A DNA stretch of 64,000 bases from contig NW_025062476.1 of NCBI RefSeq assembly GCF_000002995.4, positions 11,902,501 to 11,966,500 of the forward strand, read 5' to 3'. The position numbers and the translations under genes were made by a program. The number at the start of each line of letters is the position of its first letter. Within the stretch, counting starts at the first letter, position 1. The notes below the pieces were generated by a model. It was not told the origin of the DNA. It saw only the letters and a program-made list of their open reading frames with translations, and made no database searches. The DNA comes from Brugia malayi. Lineage: Eukaryota; Nematoda; Chromadorea; Rhabditida; Onchocercidae. This document shows positions 49,900-62,660 of the stretch, piece by piece.

Positions 49900-50290
49900 T
49901 TATTTTACTTAGCAAATTACAAATAATTAGCCTAGTATTATTCATTTTAATCCAATGCAAATTAATCTAGTGCTACAAAAATTAGCCCAATGTTAACAGC
50001 CTAATTTGTTATTTTATAATTTTACAATAATCATTTTACTTAGCAAATTACAAATAATTAGCCTAGTATTATTCATTTTAATCCAATGCAAATTAATCTA
50101 GTGCTACAAAAATTAGCCCAATGTTAACAGCCTAATTTGTTATTTTATAATTTTACAATAATCATTTTACTTAGGAAATTACAAATTAATTAACCTAGTA
50201 TTATTCAATTTTAATTCTAGTGCTACAAAATTAGCCTAGTATTAATCATTTTAATTGCAGTGCTATAAAATTAGCCCAATGTAAACAGCC
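49900..50290 (+). repeat. 131-bp tandem repeat, three copies
   Basis: Copies are anchored by ag(c/g)aaattac at 49911, 50042 and 50173. The first two are almost identical, the third diverged. They contain words such as attagcc and gtgctacaaaa that recur in the next repeat. Confidence 0.85.
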
Positions 50291-50417
50291 TAACTTGTTA
50301 ATTCATAATTTTACAATGATCATTGACTTGTAAAATTACATATAATTAGCTAATTAGTATTATTCATTTTAATTCATGCATTTTAATTCACAAATCAATC
50401 CAGTGTTACAAAATTAG

Positions 50418-50578
50418 CCTAGTATTATGATTTTAATTCTGGTGCTACAAAATTAGCCTAGTATTTATGATTTGAATTCTGGTGCTACAAAACTAGCCTA
50501 GTATTTATGATTTGAATTCTGGTGCTACAAAATTAGCCTAGTATTTATGATTTGAATTCTGGTGCTACAAAATTAGCC
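50418..50578 (+). repeat. 40-bp tandem repeat, four copies
   Basis: The unit starts gcctagtatttatgatttga and contains ggtgctacaaaa. It is built from words of the neighbouring 131-bp repeat, so the two share an origin. Confidence 0.85.
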
Positions 50579-50640
50579 CGGTGTTAACAACCTAATTTGT
50601 TAATTCATAATTTTACAGTTCATCATTTTATTTGCGTATA

Positions 50641-51412
50641 CAATAATTAGCCTAGTGCTATAATTCTACAATTTTATAATCATAACTTATTTATTATTTT
50701 TTCCGTATAAAAATGGAAAATATCATTTAAATTGTCATGATAATAGTATTATTTCCAAAAAAAAAAGAGAAAAAAAAATTTTGTTTTTTTTTTTTTTTTT
50801 TTTTGTTTTTTCTAAAAAAAAAAAAAAAAGAGAGAAATAATAATAATTTTCTAAAAATAAGTTATAGGAAATTACTATTATTTCTTTCTTCTTTTTTTGA
50901 ATGAAAATTTTTGGTACATTAATTTTAATCAAATTTGTTTCCCTATTCCTCTATCTAAATTATCACAGTGATAAATGATAATACTTGAATGAAATTGAAT
51001 AAATAATAATTATATGTTGATATTAATTACACCCTTTTATAAATACTTTCTTTTTAAATTCAATAATAAATCTTTTAAATTATATAAATTTTCATCCGTA
51101 TCAAATATTTGTTGTTGACAATTGATAATAACAATAATAATAATATTAATAGTAAAAAAATAATAATGTTAATAATAATAATAATAATAATAAATTTTCA
51201 CCATAGTTTAAAAATAATTTCAAGCAAAACGTGATGTTTACATAAATGATATATAAATTTTGCAAAAAAAAAAAGAAATTTTAAGTATAACTTAAAATTT
51301 TGTTTGTAATACAAAAATGTATTTAACAATATTTAAATGTAAATGAAAAGAGAACATTTGTAAAAGTTTTTAGAAAAAAGTAATAAAACAAAGTGCTATT
51401 TACTCTTTCTCT

Positions 51413-51448
<36 letters not shown>

Positions 51449-54287
51449 GAAAAAAACACTTTAATACTTTTTCATCTTTATTATTTACAATTTTTTTCTT
51501 TTTTTTTTTTTAATTTTTTATATCATAGAGATGATTTAGCAGAAAAAGTTTACTTAATACGTTATTATCTTAATAATACTAATATTTCTGAAATGAAACT
51601 AAAAAGAAAATTTATTAATAATATTTCTCATCAATTTTTTCATCATCAAAATACATTTAGAAAAATTTTATCCTTATTTTTTAAAAAATATAACAAAATG
51701 CAAAATTTTAACTTTTAATCATATTTTTTTGAGATTGTATAAATTTGCTTTCAATTCATTCATTTTAAATTCAACAAACAACTCTAATGGAAAATAAGTA
51801 AATAAATAATAATTTGATTAATTATTTGAATAAATATCACAAAATTCAAAACTGACACATAAAAACTGACTTTGTAAAAATTCAAAATTTAAAAAAAGCA
51901 AATATTTTTATTTTAGATCTAAATTCAAAGCATTTTTTTTTTCTTTCTATTTCGTAGTTTATTACTGACTTTTTGAGTTTCTTTTTTTGTTCGAAAAATC
52001 TTTAAATTTAATAATATATCCATTGCCTTAAGTGTAAATTTCAAATCTTATAGAATTTTTTAAATTATGGAATTAATTCTTTTTTTTTCAGTTGTAAAAT
52101 CTAGGATATATTTCTATTGATAAACTTTTTTTTTTTTTTTTTGTTAATTTAATCTGTGATATTATTTATAAATGTTACTTAGCATCAAAATGATAGATGA
52201 AATATTAGAAAGTAATTGAAATTATAAAAGTTATTAATTAAAAAATATATCGAAATATCACAACTAACCTAATTTATTCGTCCATTTTCATTTTTACTAA
52301 ATTTCAATAAAATTAATTTTCATAATATATCCAACATTTTTGAACGATATTTTATCCTACAAATTTGATGTTTTTTTTTTCTTTTTTTTTTTTATTGTAT
52401 AAGACATAACCAATATTTTGAAAAAATTTTCCTAATTATCAATATTTTAAATTTAAAAAATTTTATGTATATTTTAAAATTTAAAAGCGACATATTTTTA
52501 CTTATACATTTTAAAATAAATTTTAAAATTTCGTACATATTTCAATTTACATTTTTTTTTTCTATTAGTTAGTCATATTTTAATCTTTTTTATATACTAT
52601 TTACATTAAAAAAAATTGCAAAATTATACTTTAAATTAATTAAAATGGACAAAATTCATTGATGAAATGAATCTTTTTAAATAAGTTTTCCACTTAAATT
52701 TTTATGATATTTCTGTATAAAATAAAAAAAAAAAAGAGGGAAAGGGAAAGAGAGAGAGGGAGAGAGAGAGAGAAAATGTGAGATAAAAAAGGGAAAAAGA
52801 AAAAATATATTATATTAATATTTATTATAATATTAAAGTAAAAGTATTATTAGTAAGCGCTATTTTCTTTTTTTTTTTAACTTTCAAATTAGTTCCAATG
52901 AAAAGCTTTTTGGGTATTAAAAATTTTTTAATGTAAAATGAAAAAGTGAAGGTGAAAATTGTTACGGAAAAAGGTAAGGTAAGAGATGATGTGAGATAGA
53001 TGAAAGGGTAAAAGCTGAATGGCATTGACAGGACCGCCACAGCCTAGCACGCGCGCATTTATCCTTCGTCCCTCTTCTAGGACTACATGTTATCATTGAT
53101 TCATTCATACCATACCTTTTCTTCCTATTTCGATTTAATTTTTTCGTTTCAATTCATTCAAACATTAAATTATAGAAGAGAGAGAGTGAGGGAGAAGAGG
53201 GTAAAGAGGGAGGGAGAAAGAGAGAGAGAGAGAGAAAAACCCACAAATTTATTTGATATATCAACTAAATTATTTGATAATCATTTTTTTTTTTTTCTTC
53301 ATTTTTATTCTTTTCATTTTTTGTTTACTTATATACATACTTACTTTTTCACATTGATAAATTTATAAATTAAAATTTTAGTGCATTCTGATATTTCAGT
53401 AATAATTTTAAAAATATTTGTATTTTGCTTAATTGATCAATTATTAATCGATTGACAAACAAAACTAAATGTGATGAAATTTAATCGATGATAAAATGTT
53501 ATTTGTTTATAATTTATTTAAAATGTGAATAAAAATTTTTCAATGCTACAATTATTATTTCTACAGCAATTAGCTATTTTTTATGATTAAATAAATTAAT
53601 TAATTATTTTTTTCAATTCTGATTAAGTACATGAAATTTATAAAATAAATTATTTAATTATTTATTGTATGTAAAAATTTTTTTCCTCTTTTTTTTTTCT
53701 GCAATTCATCTAATAATGATAATAACGTTTACATTTTATGAATTTATTTCCCTTATTTTTGTTATTTTTTGTCATTTTTTTAATTTTCATTAATAATTAA
53801 AATACTTATTAATAGTAAGTGAATTGGACATAGTGTTTATCAGTTTAAATTTGTAGTTCAAATACAATTATATGAGTAATGATTAGTAAAATGATCAATA
53901 AATTTAGTGAGGCAAAGATGTAAAATAATTAAAATGAAAAGAAATATTTTTTTTTTTTTTTTTTGAATTTTATTTTCTAGCAATTTTTATTTTTTACAAA
54001 ACGTTTCATTTATGAGAAATTCAATCATTAATTCATATTTTATCATATAAAAGAAAAAAGAAAAAAGTAGAAAATAAAAACTCATAATTGAAAATAATAG
54101 TTATTATAAAATTTAATAAAAAAAAAAATAATTTTTATTAATTTCCATTTAAAATAATTGAAAATGTTAATTTTAATTTTCCCATTTTTTTTTTTTTTTT
54201 TTTTGAATAATTCAAACTTTTTATTTTCAGCAATTGTTCTTTTCTTTTTTTTTTCAAAATTATTTAATTTAAAATTTTTTTTTTCAG
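50641..54287. other. AT-rich stretch upstream of the gene at 54.4 kb
   Basis: No gene recognised. Purine tracts at about 52721-52800 and 53174-53239. Between them a GC-richer patch at 53020-53088 contains gcacgcgcgc, rare in this window, and could be a regulatory island. A ttttcag acceptor ends at 54287, 120 bases before the next start codon. Confidence 0.45.
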
Positions 54288-54407
54288 GTTTATTAAGCTA
54301 ATAATGATATTATTCTAGCAAAAGAAAATAAGAAAAAGAGGACAAAGAAGAAGAAAAAATAAAAAGAGAAAAAAAAAAAACTAAAAAAAAAAAAACGAAG
54401 AAAAGAA

Positions 54408-54975
54408 ATGGATGATAATAATGATCAAATGATGCATTCAACTGATACTGAATTACTTAGTTCAGAAGAGGAATTTGAATATTCAACAAATCAACAATCA
54501 ACAATTTCATTTTCTGCTATATCTAATTTATTCCTAAATTCATGCTATTACTATTATGATTTATTCATGCAACAGCTTATCACACAATCATTATCAAATC
54601 AGCTAACACTACAACATCTAACTGCAATACCACTGTTACAGCTAGCTGAAATTGAGCAGTTAATTAATTCGCAATTAATTAGATCAGAATATTCACAGCT
54701 AATTACATCATCACAATTTATAAGAGAATTATTAAATTCTACATTATGGGATCAATGGTTATGCATATTAGCTAAATTATTAACACCAAATCAATGGCAA
54801 TTGTATTGGATGAATTATTTGATGCAATTTGGTACAGTTGGCTTACCGCAACATTTAATTAACTTTTTTGCAACTGCCACTACAACTGCAAATTTAAATT
54901 TCACATCTAATTCAGTGCTAGCATTAGAAATGATGAAAGAAGCTAATTGGATGCATTTACAACAACAATTTTATG
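54408..54975 (+). CDS. First coding exon of an unidentified Gln/Leu/Asn-rich protein
   Basis: A 568-nt open exon encodes 189 residues and ends at a gtatgt donor in phase 1. The upstream acceptor ttttttcag (ending 54287) gives a 120-base purine-rich 5' UTR, consistent with spliced-leader addition. The N-terminus is acidic (MDDNNDQMMHSTDTELLSS). The rest is rich in Gln, Leu, Asn and Ser with clusters such as LFMQQLITQSLSNQL and WDQWLCILAKLL, and it has no recognisable domain or signal peptide. Such composition is common in N-terminal regions of transcription regulators, but that is a guess. I could not find the next exon in the 7.5 kb of AT-rich DNA that follows. Confidence 0.55.
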
Positions 54976-55018
54976 GTATGTACTTTTTGTTGTTTACTTT
55001 ATTTTTTTAACTACTAAT

Positions 55019-55140
55019 TTTTGTTTTTTTGTTTACTTTTTTTATTGATTTTTGTTTTTTTTGTTTACTTTTTTTTATCGATTTTTGTTTTTTTTGTTTA
55101 CTTTTTTATCGATTTTTGTCTTATTTTTTTGTTTACTTTT
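55019..55140 (+). repeat. T-rich repeat of about 33 bp, four copies
   Basis: gtttactttttt recurs at 55031, 55063, 55096 and 55131, separated by atcgatttttg words. It starts some 45 bases after the donor at 54976. Confidence 0.8.
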
Positions 55141-56560
55141 TTTTTTTTTGCTTTTAAGTGTGTTTAAAATTTACTGAAAATTTTTTGAAAATATAATATA
55201 CAGTATATTTTGATTTTACCACAATTAAAAAAAATTTTTTTCTTTTTTTTTTGGAAAAATTTTGAAGGTTTAGTAAGATAATATAATAATGTATATAGTT
55301 TTAAATTTAATATATTTTTTTAAAATTTTGGTATAAATTTTAGTATTTTAAAATTCAATTACTACAATTAAAAAAACTTTTTTTAATACAATTTTTTCTT
55401 TTGTTTTCAAATCTTCAAAAAAAAATTTTTTTTTTGAAAAAATGTATATTTTAATTTTGATACAATTAGAAGAAAATATGGGTAAACTTTAATTATTAAT
55501 GATAAAAAAAACAAAAAAAAAGCAAAAAAAAAAAAATAGTTTTAGTAGTTAATGAAAATGGCAAAAAGTTTTTTTATGCAAATTTTAAATTTGATTTGAA
55601 TTAAATTAATTTTTTCTCTCAAATTACATAATTTGAATTAAATTAAATTTTCCCCCCCGAACTACATTAATTAATTTTATACTAATTATGCTTTATTTTT
55701 TTTTTTCTATAATTTAATATTCAAAAATGTTTTTTTTTTTTTATTACTATCATGGAAATACTAAAAAATTTTCAAAAATTTTCAACAAATATGTTTACCA
55801 ATCAGATTAACATTTTATTTTTTAAAAAGAAAAAAGGAGAGAGAGAGAGAGAGAGAATAGATTTTTCACTGTACTTTAAGCCATTATTTATTTCTCACCT
55901 GCCAGAAATAAATTATTTCGTTTAAAAAGTAGCTTTATGTGGTTTTTTATTTTTATTTTTACAATCAATGTTAGCTATTAATAATAAATGATATCGTTTT
56001 CTCTTTTTTTTTTTTCGAAAAAAACTTTTTCTTATTTTTTCTTTTTTATTTGAAAGCATTTTTAGATGAAATCGAATATTATATGATTAAGTAAGAAAGA
56101 AAAAAGTGAAAAAAAAGGCAGATTATAGATTAATTTGGATATTAAATTGTATATTTAATGAGTATTAACACCTAAATAATCACCTAAAATTTAATTTTAG
56201 TATTAGAATAATGTGAAATTTAAATGTATAATAATTTATGATATATCCATTTTTTTTACTTTCAACATCAATATTATATCAGTTATTACAAAATTTTCCT
56301 AAAATTTTATAATAATTTTTTGTAAAATTTTTTTCATTATTTTATTTAAGTCATTTATTTACTTATTTGTAGTTTATTATTTAGCATATTGATTGGTTTA
56401 TTGTAATTTTCTAAACAAACATTTCAACTTTATATTTTTTCCTTACTTCTTTGCTTTTTTTTTTTTTACTTTTTGTTTTCTCTCTTTGTCTTTTTCATTT
56501 AAATAAGAAAGCTAATTTACCATTTTTTTTTTCTTTTTAAAAAGTAAGTTTTTTTTTTTT

Positions 56561-56631
56561 GTCGAGATTACAAATTTCTCATTTTTTTTGTCGAGATTAC
56601 AAATTTCTCATTTTTTTTGTCGAGATTACAA
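56561..56631 (+). repeat. 29-bp tandem repeat, three copies
   Basis: gtcgagattacaaatttctc starts at 56561 and 56590. The third copy at 56619 is truncated. Confidence 0.9.
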
Positions 56632-59600
56632 TTTTTTAAAAATTTTTTTTTTGATTATTTCAACTTTTTTTTTCCTTTTTTTTATCTTTGCTTTTTTTTT
56701 CAGTAGCTATTTTAGCTAACATCAAAAACTTTGTTTTTCTTTAAATAAAACTTAGCAATTAATTATAAATATATATATATTAAAGTATAGTTTGAAGCAA
56801 AGCATGCATATATCAAAATTATTGAAAAAGCAATAATATTTTCCAATATTATAATATACATTTGTTAACGTCAAACATCTATAAATTTGCATAAAATTTG
56901 ATTATTTTAGCATTATTAATGCTTTTGCAATTACCATTAAAATTTATTATATTTCTTTCTTCTTTGAGCTATAATCGATTAATTATCACTTATAACTCAC
57001 TTTTAATCTTTTCTCAACAAAAATTTTTATATCTTTTCAAATTATTTTATTTCTTTCTTTTTTTTTTTTTTTTCATATGATAATTTGGAAATATATTTTT
57101 TTACTATTTATCACATATATTTATCAAAAACAACACAAAATTTAACACATCATATATGTGATAAACAAAAAAATCTTTTTTTTCTTTTTTATATTTATAT
57201 CAAAAAATTCTATTAGAATTAAGATTTAATTAAAAGTATTATTTAAATAATATTTAAATATACTTACTTACTTACCTATGCTATGTACTCATCCACCTGT
57301 AATATGCATTCGGCATAGGTAAATGGTAATTACTGTCAAACTTTACTTTTCTTTTTTATTTTATTTATTTACTGCAAATGATAAATATGTTTAGACAATC
57401 ATTGTGAAACATTTAAAATGATAAATAAAATAAAATTTTGTTTGTTTATATATGAAACAATAATTTTTTCTTTTCTTTTTTTAATTTTAAATTTAGTGAA
57501 TTTTTTTGTTGTAATAAATTAGCATTTTAACTATTATTACATAAATAATTGAAAAATCCATTAAAATTAATTCCAAAAAAAAAAAAAAAGTTACAAATTT
57601 AATAAATATATTTTCTTAATAATATTTACATAAATTATCAATTTTATAATTTTGCATTTTCTCCAAACATTCATTTATTAATGATAAATGGTAGAGATAA
57701 AAAATGTAAAATTTTATAAATTGAATAAATTAAATTAAACGATGAATAAATTGAGCAAATTAAACATTTATTCTTATTTATATATTTTATAAACTAATCT
57801 TTTTTTTTTTTTTTTTTTGCTGAAATAATCAATATTTGAAATAATTGATATGATAACAATATTTTTGATAGAATTACAAAACAAAAAAAGAGAAATTTGC
57901 ATGAATTTAATAGTGTTTCATATGTTATCAGATGATTATCATTGAATAGTTTTATGATAACTTTAAAAATTGTCAACAAAATCTCTCATATGATTTTATT
58001 TATTCATTTATTTCTTCCTTTTTTTTTTTTTTTATTTTTTTATCTGAAACATTTTTTTTTTAAATTAAATTTTTAACAAATTTATTTCATTCTTTTTTTT
58101 CAGTATTCTTTTTTTTGTCTTCTTTTTTTCTCGCTTTTTTATTTGACTTTTGGTGAGAAAACATTAGCAAATATTTAATTCTATCCAATAAAATTCATAT
58201 TTTCAATTAATTAATTTCTTTATTTGTGTGCAAATGAAGCTGTAAGGAAATATGTAGAAAAAAAAGGATCAAAATTTTAAATTTAATTAATGTAAATATA
58301 TTGTTTGCTATTAATTTATTCATTATTTTAATATTTCAATTAATTATTTTTCAGTGAAATAGTCAATTTTCATTTTCAATTTCCTCAAAATTAAAATTTT
58401 AATAATAATTTTTTTTTAAACATAGTTATTTTCTCAGTTTTTTTTCTTAATATATATTGTATTTTTTTTTTCAATTTCTTCAAAAATAAAATTTTAATAG
58501 TAATTTTTTTAAAAAAAATAAATATACAAGTCGCATATAATACTGTAGTATATGTATATATTAAATTTTTTAATACTATTATAGATGAGAAACAAAATGA
58601 AAAGTATGTAAAGCATATATGATATATTATTATAATGATTGGTTTCGTTTATATTTAATAATATATCATTTTTATTGCTTAATCAATAAATTTGTTTAAA
58701 AAAAAAAGCAATTCAAATAATTGTAATTTAAATTTTAATTTATTAATATATATAAATTTAAATGCATTAATACATATAGAATTGCATTACTTATATAGAA
58801 TGTTAACATATATATAGAATTTTATAATTGAAATCTCTTTTTTTTTTCTTTTCTCGTTTTCTTTTTGCTTAAAAGATTATTTACATTTTTGAATGAATTT
58901 TTAATTAATTGTAAATTGCATTTTGACACGCAATAATATTGCATTGCATTGTTGATATTATTGATAATTCATTGATATTTTATCATATCATACCAATATT
59001 TCCGGTGGAAAATGAAATGAAATGCAGTATGGAAGTAAGTAATTTATAATAAATTGATTTGATTGCAAGTAAACAGGAAGAATGAGAAGAGAGAAATAAA
59101 AAATGCATGCAGTACTGCTAAATGATTGCATTTGTTGCACAGCACGCCAATATATATTTGCTTGCAGCACTGTAACAAAAAATGCATTAATGATAATTGA
59201 TATGATATCATTGAAAAAGAATAAAAAAGACGAAAACGAGAAAAAATCTTTGCAAGTTAAACAAAATAAAAAAAAAAGAAAAGAATTATCAAAATTGCTT
59301 AATTTATTAAAATTTCAAAAAATTAGCAAAAAAAATTTTTTATTGAGGATAAAAAGGAAGAATAAATGTATAAAGATTTGATTTATTAGAATGATAATAT
59401 AATTAATAAATATTTTTCTAACTTAATAATTTATTTCTAAACTTTTTTATTATCAAAGTTTTTCTCAAATAAAATTAGTAAAGAAAATAAAGCAATTAAA
59501 CAATAATGAGAGAAAAAAAATTTTTTTTTTTTTTTTAAATATAACAACTTGTTACTTTTTCTTTTCAATTAGCTTAAGCTATAATAATATTTCATTTTTT

Positions 59601-59918
59601 AAGCTTATAATTTATATGTTTTGTTGTGAAATAAATTTTACACAAACAATTTTATTAATCGATCATATCAAATTTTTTTGCAAAACAAAAAAAAAAATTA
59701 GATTTAATCTTTATTACTTATGTAGCGAAAATGTTATTAAATCATGAAAGCCTATCACGTATATACTTTATTAATATTTATAAATTTGCTTTCTATATAT
59801 AAATTATGCTTCTACAATATTAATAAATAAATAATATTATTTATAAATATAATTTGTATACTACATAATATTATTTATAAGTATAATTTTAGCAGATGAT
59901 TAATAATAGTAATGGCAA

Positions 59919-60036
59919 TAACAGCAATTATAACGATAGAAGTAATAATGATAATAATAACGGTAATGATTATTGGTTAACAGCAATTATAACGATAGAA
60001 GTAATAATGATAATAATAACGGTAATGATTATTGGT
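59919..60036 (+). repeat. 59-bp perfect tandem duplication
   Basis: Copies at 59919-59977 and 59978-60036, starting taacagcaattataacgat. Identical as far as I can see. Confidence 0.9.
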
Positions 60037-60354
60037 GATGATAACGTGATTCTTTAATAATAAGTATTACTGTCATTATTGTTGCTATTATTATTAATAT
60101 CACTATTATGATCAATCTTATTTATATTATTATTACTATTATGTATTTTATCTCATCATCATTATTATCATTGTTATTGCCATTATTATTATTATTGTTA
60201 TTACCATCATTATTATTATTACTATTGTTATTATCATTATTATTGTCAATATTAACTGGTCACAATCGTTAAACAACAATGATAGGAAGGGATACAATAT
60301 TGTTTATGCATGTAAAATTTTGGGTTCTATTTGGCATACATTATTAAATTTATA

Positions 60355-60439
60355 CGAATGAATGAATGAATGAATTGAATTGAAGAATTGAATTGAATGA
60401 ATGAATTGAATTGAAGAATTGAATTGAATTGAATGAATG
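60355..60439 (+). repeat. GAAT/TTGAA microsatellite
   Basis: Interleaved gaatgaat and attgaattgaa units over 85 bases. Confidence 0.9.
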
Positions 60440-60579
60440 TTATCTTAAAGAAATACATATATATGTTTATATATTTATATAAAATACATAAACACAAATA
60501 TCTATTTCTGATATGTATATATATATATATGAACAACAAGCATATATAACTTAAGAATTGATGTTATGGCTAGAGATTC

Positions 60580-60744
60580 ATCTCTTTCTCATCTTTCCTC
60601 TCTCTTTCCTGCTCTTTTTTCTCTTTCCCTCTCTCTCTCTCTCAGATAAAGCTAACTAAGCTAAACTGAAAGTGAGTATAAGTAAGTAAGTAAGTAAGTG
60701 AGTGAGAGAGGGAGGGAGGGAGTGAGGGAGTAAGGGAGTGAGTG
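60580..60744 (+). repeat. Polypyrimidine tract followed by polypurine tract
   Basis: A CT-rich run (60580-60643) ends in ctctcagataaagc, and a GA-rich run with gtaa units follows (60667-60744). The two are partly complementary and could fold back on each other. Confidence 0.7.
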
Positions 60745-61259
60745 ACTAATTGATGATCGCCTTATCATCAAATCTAAGAAGTTGAGGGAATGAAAACACG
60801 AAGCTTTTTAAAATTTTGCTGCAGCATTTTCTTTACCGTTTTTTTTTCCTTTTTTCTTTTCTTTTTTTTTTTCTTCCATTTTTCCAATTTTTTTTTTTAA
60901 GATTTGAAAATTTAATATGCATAAGTAATATTTGAAGTAAAGCATTTATGATTATTTCTTTCTTATTTCTTTCATAAACATTCAATAACATTTAAATTCT
61001 ATTAAAACTTTTGAGCAATTCTATAATTTTAATATTTCAAATATTTCACTATCATATTTTTATACGATTAGGTAATCAATTTCAATTATATATGATTAGA
61101 CATATTATTATTATATTTCAAATAAAGCATTTATGATTATTTTTTTTTTTTTAAATTACATTTTAATCGCATTTAAATTTCAGTATAATTTTGAGAAATT
61201 TCATAATTTCAGTATTTCAAATATTACATTTCATATAGAATTAGATAATCAAGTATTTC

Positions 61260-61261
<2 letters not shown>

Positions 61262-61302
<41 letters not shown>
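61262..61302. repeat. AT dinucleotide run
   Basis: About 20 uninterrupted AT units. Confidence 0.95.
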
Positions 61303-61310
<8 letters not shown>

Positions 61311-62186
61311 ATTCTATTAAAATTTTGAGCAAATCTGTAACCTTTAATATTTCAAATATTTTTATTTCAATTATCATATTATGAATAATTCTCATTTCAA
61401 ATATATTTTTTTTATCATATTGTGGATAATTTTTATTTCAAATACTTCATTATCATATTATTATATGATTATATGATAAAAATTTTATACAGAAAAGTTT
61501 TTTTTTTTCTTTTTTCATAAATTTTTATCTGTAAAAAAAAAAATTTATTATGTTAGTGATTAAATTATGAAAAATTTGATCTATTATTTTCAAATATATT
61601 CTTGAAAATTATTTGTTCTCTTTCATTGTGATTAATTTTTGTGAATTTATCACAGTTCAAAATAATCTAATTTACTATCAATTTCATTTGTTTGTTATTT
61701 TTTTATTGTTGATATGAATTCTATGCTAAATTTATCGTTGCATTTAAATTTATGAATTATTAAATAGAGTGATAAATTGATTTGTCTGTAATAAATAATT
61801 CTGTTAGTGAAGAGAAATGATCAAAAAGAAAAAAAAATGCTCTCTGTTTGTAATTATGAAGAAAAAAAAAAAATTTTTTTTTGTAAATTATATATTTCTT
61901 TTAATTTTACTTTTTTTTTTCATTTTGTTCAGTTCAAATTTGTTTCATATTAATAAATTATTTTAATATGTAATTACTTTTAAACTTATTATTGCTAGAA
62001 ATTTTCTTCATAATATTCGCAAAGTGTCATTTTTGTAATTTTTAATGTTTACGAATTTTTTTTTCAAAAATTTATTTGTCGTATTATTTTATAATTTTTT
62101 TTTTTTTTTGATAATTTAGATCAGAAAGAAAAAAACGTTGTGGTTCAAATTTGGAAGAATTCTTTTATATTTAAAAGTGGAAGTGA

Positions 62187-62213
62187 AAACAAACAAACAA
62201 ACAAACAAACAAC
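62187..62213 (+). repeat. AAAC microsatellite
   Basis: Six or seven aaac units. Confidence 0.9.
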
Positions 62214-62563
62214 CTGGAATACAATTATTTCAATTTATTATTTGTGGAAATTTCTATTCAACAGCACCTTTTTTTTTTCTTTTTCATTCCTTTTTTCATT
62301 TTCTTTTTTCTGAAAAGATAACGGAATTAATTATACTAATTAAATTAATTCAAATATTTTTTCTGCTGAAATTACTCTGAACGGGTTATTCAATTCATTT
62401 ATTTATTATTACTTCTTCGCTTTCCTTTTTTTTTTCTTTTTTTCTACTTTTTTTTTTTTTGTATTGGTAACAGTCTTTCTGTTAATTTAATTCAAACTGA
62501 ATTACTTTTAATTTATTTCAATAAGAAATTTATCTTACCTGAATTCAACACTGTAAATAAAAA

Positions 62564-62660
62564 ATGGGTAACTCAGCAACAACTCAATCGAGGAGTTCAA
62601 AAACAACATGTCGTCGACTGAAACAACAAAATCATATAGGAAATGCTAATTATCATAAAG
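62564..62660 (+). CDS. First coding exon with an N-myristoylation-type start (MGNS)
   Basis: The ATG opens 32 codons that begin MGNSATTQSRSSKTTCRRLK and end in phase 1 at a gttagt donor. Gly2 with Ser at the fourth position fits the N-myristoylation consensus, and the following Lys/Arg with a Cys could add membrane binding, so the product is probably a cytosolic membrane-attached protein. A taacag acceptor-like site at about 62474 could be the 5' end. The rest of the gene lies beyond the visible exons or outside the window; the family is not recognised. Codon use and complexity are clearly better than in the flanks. Confidence 0.5.

Larger units (their letters stand above)
54976..62563. other. 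AT-rich intron or intergenic DNA with many simple repeats
   Basis: No exon could be assigned. A GC-richer patch at 58985-59190 contains catgcagtactgc and ttgcttgcagcactg and is unexplained. Trinucleotide ATT/ATC repeats lie at about 60060-60250. Confidence 0.4.

Noticed and set aside
54408..62660. Joining the 54.4 kb exon directly to the 62.56 kb exon as one gene
   Set aside because: The second exon begins with its own well-placed ATG and no acceptor directly before it gives an open phase-1 continuation.
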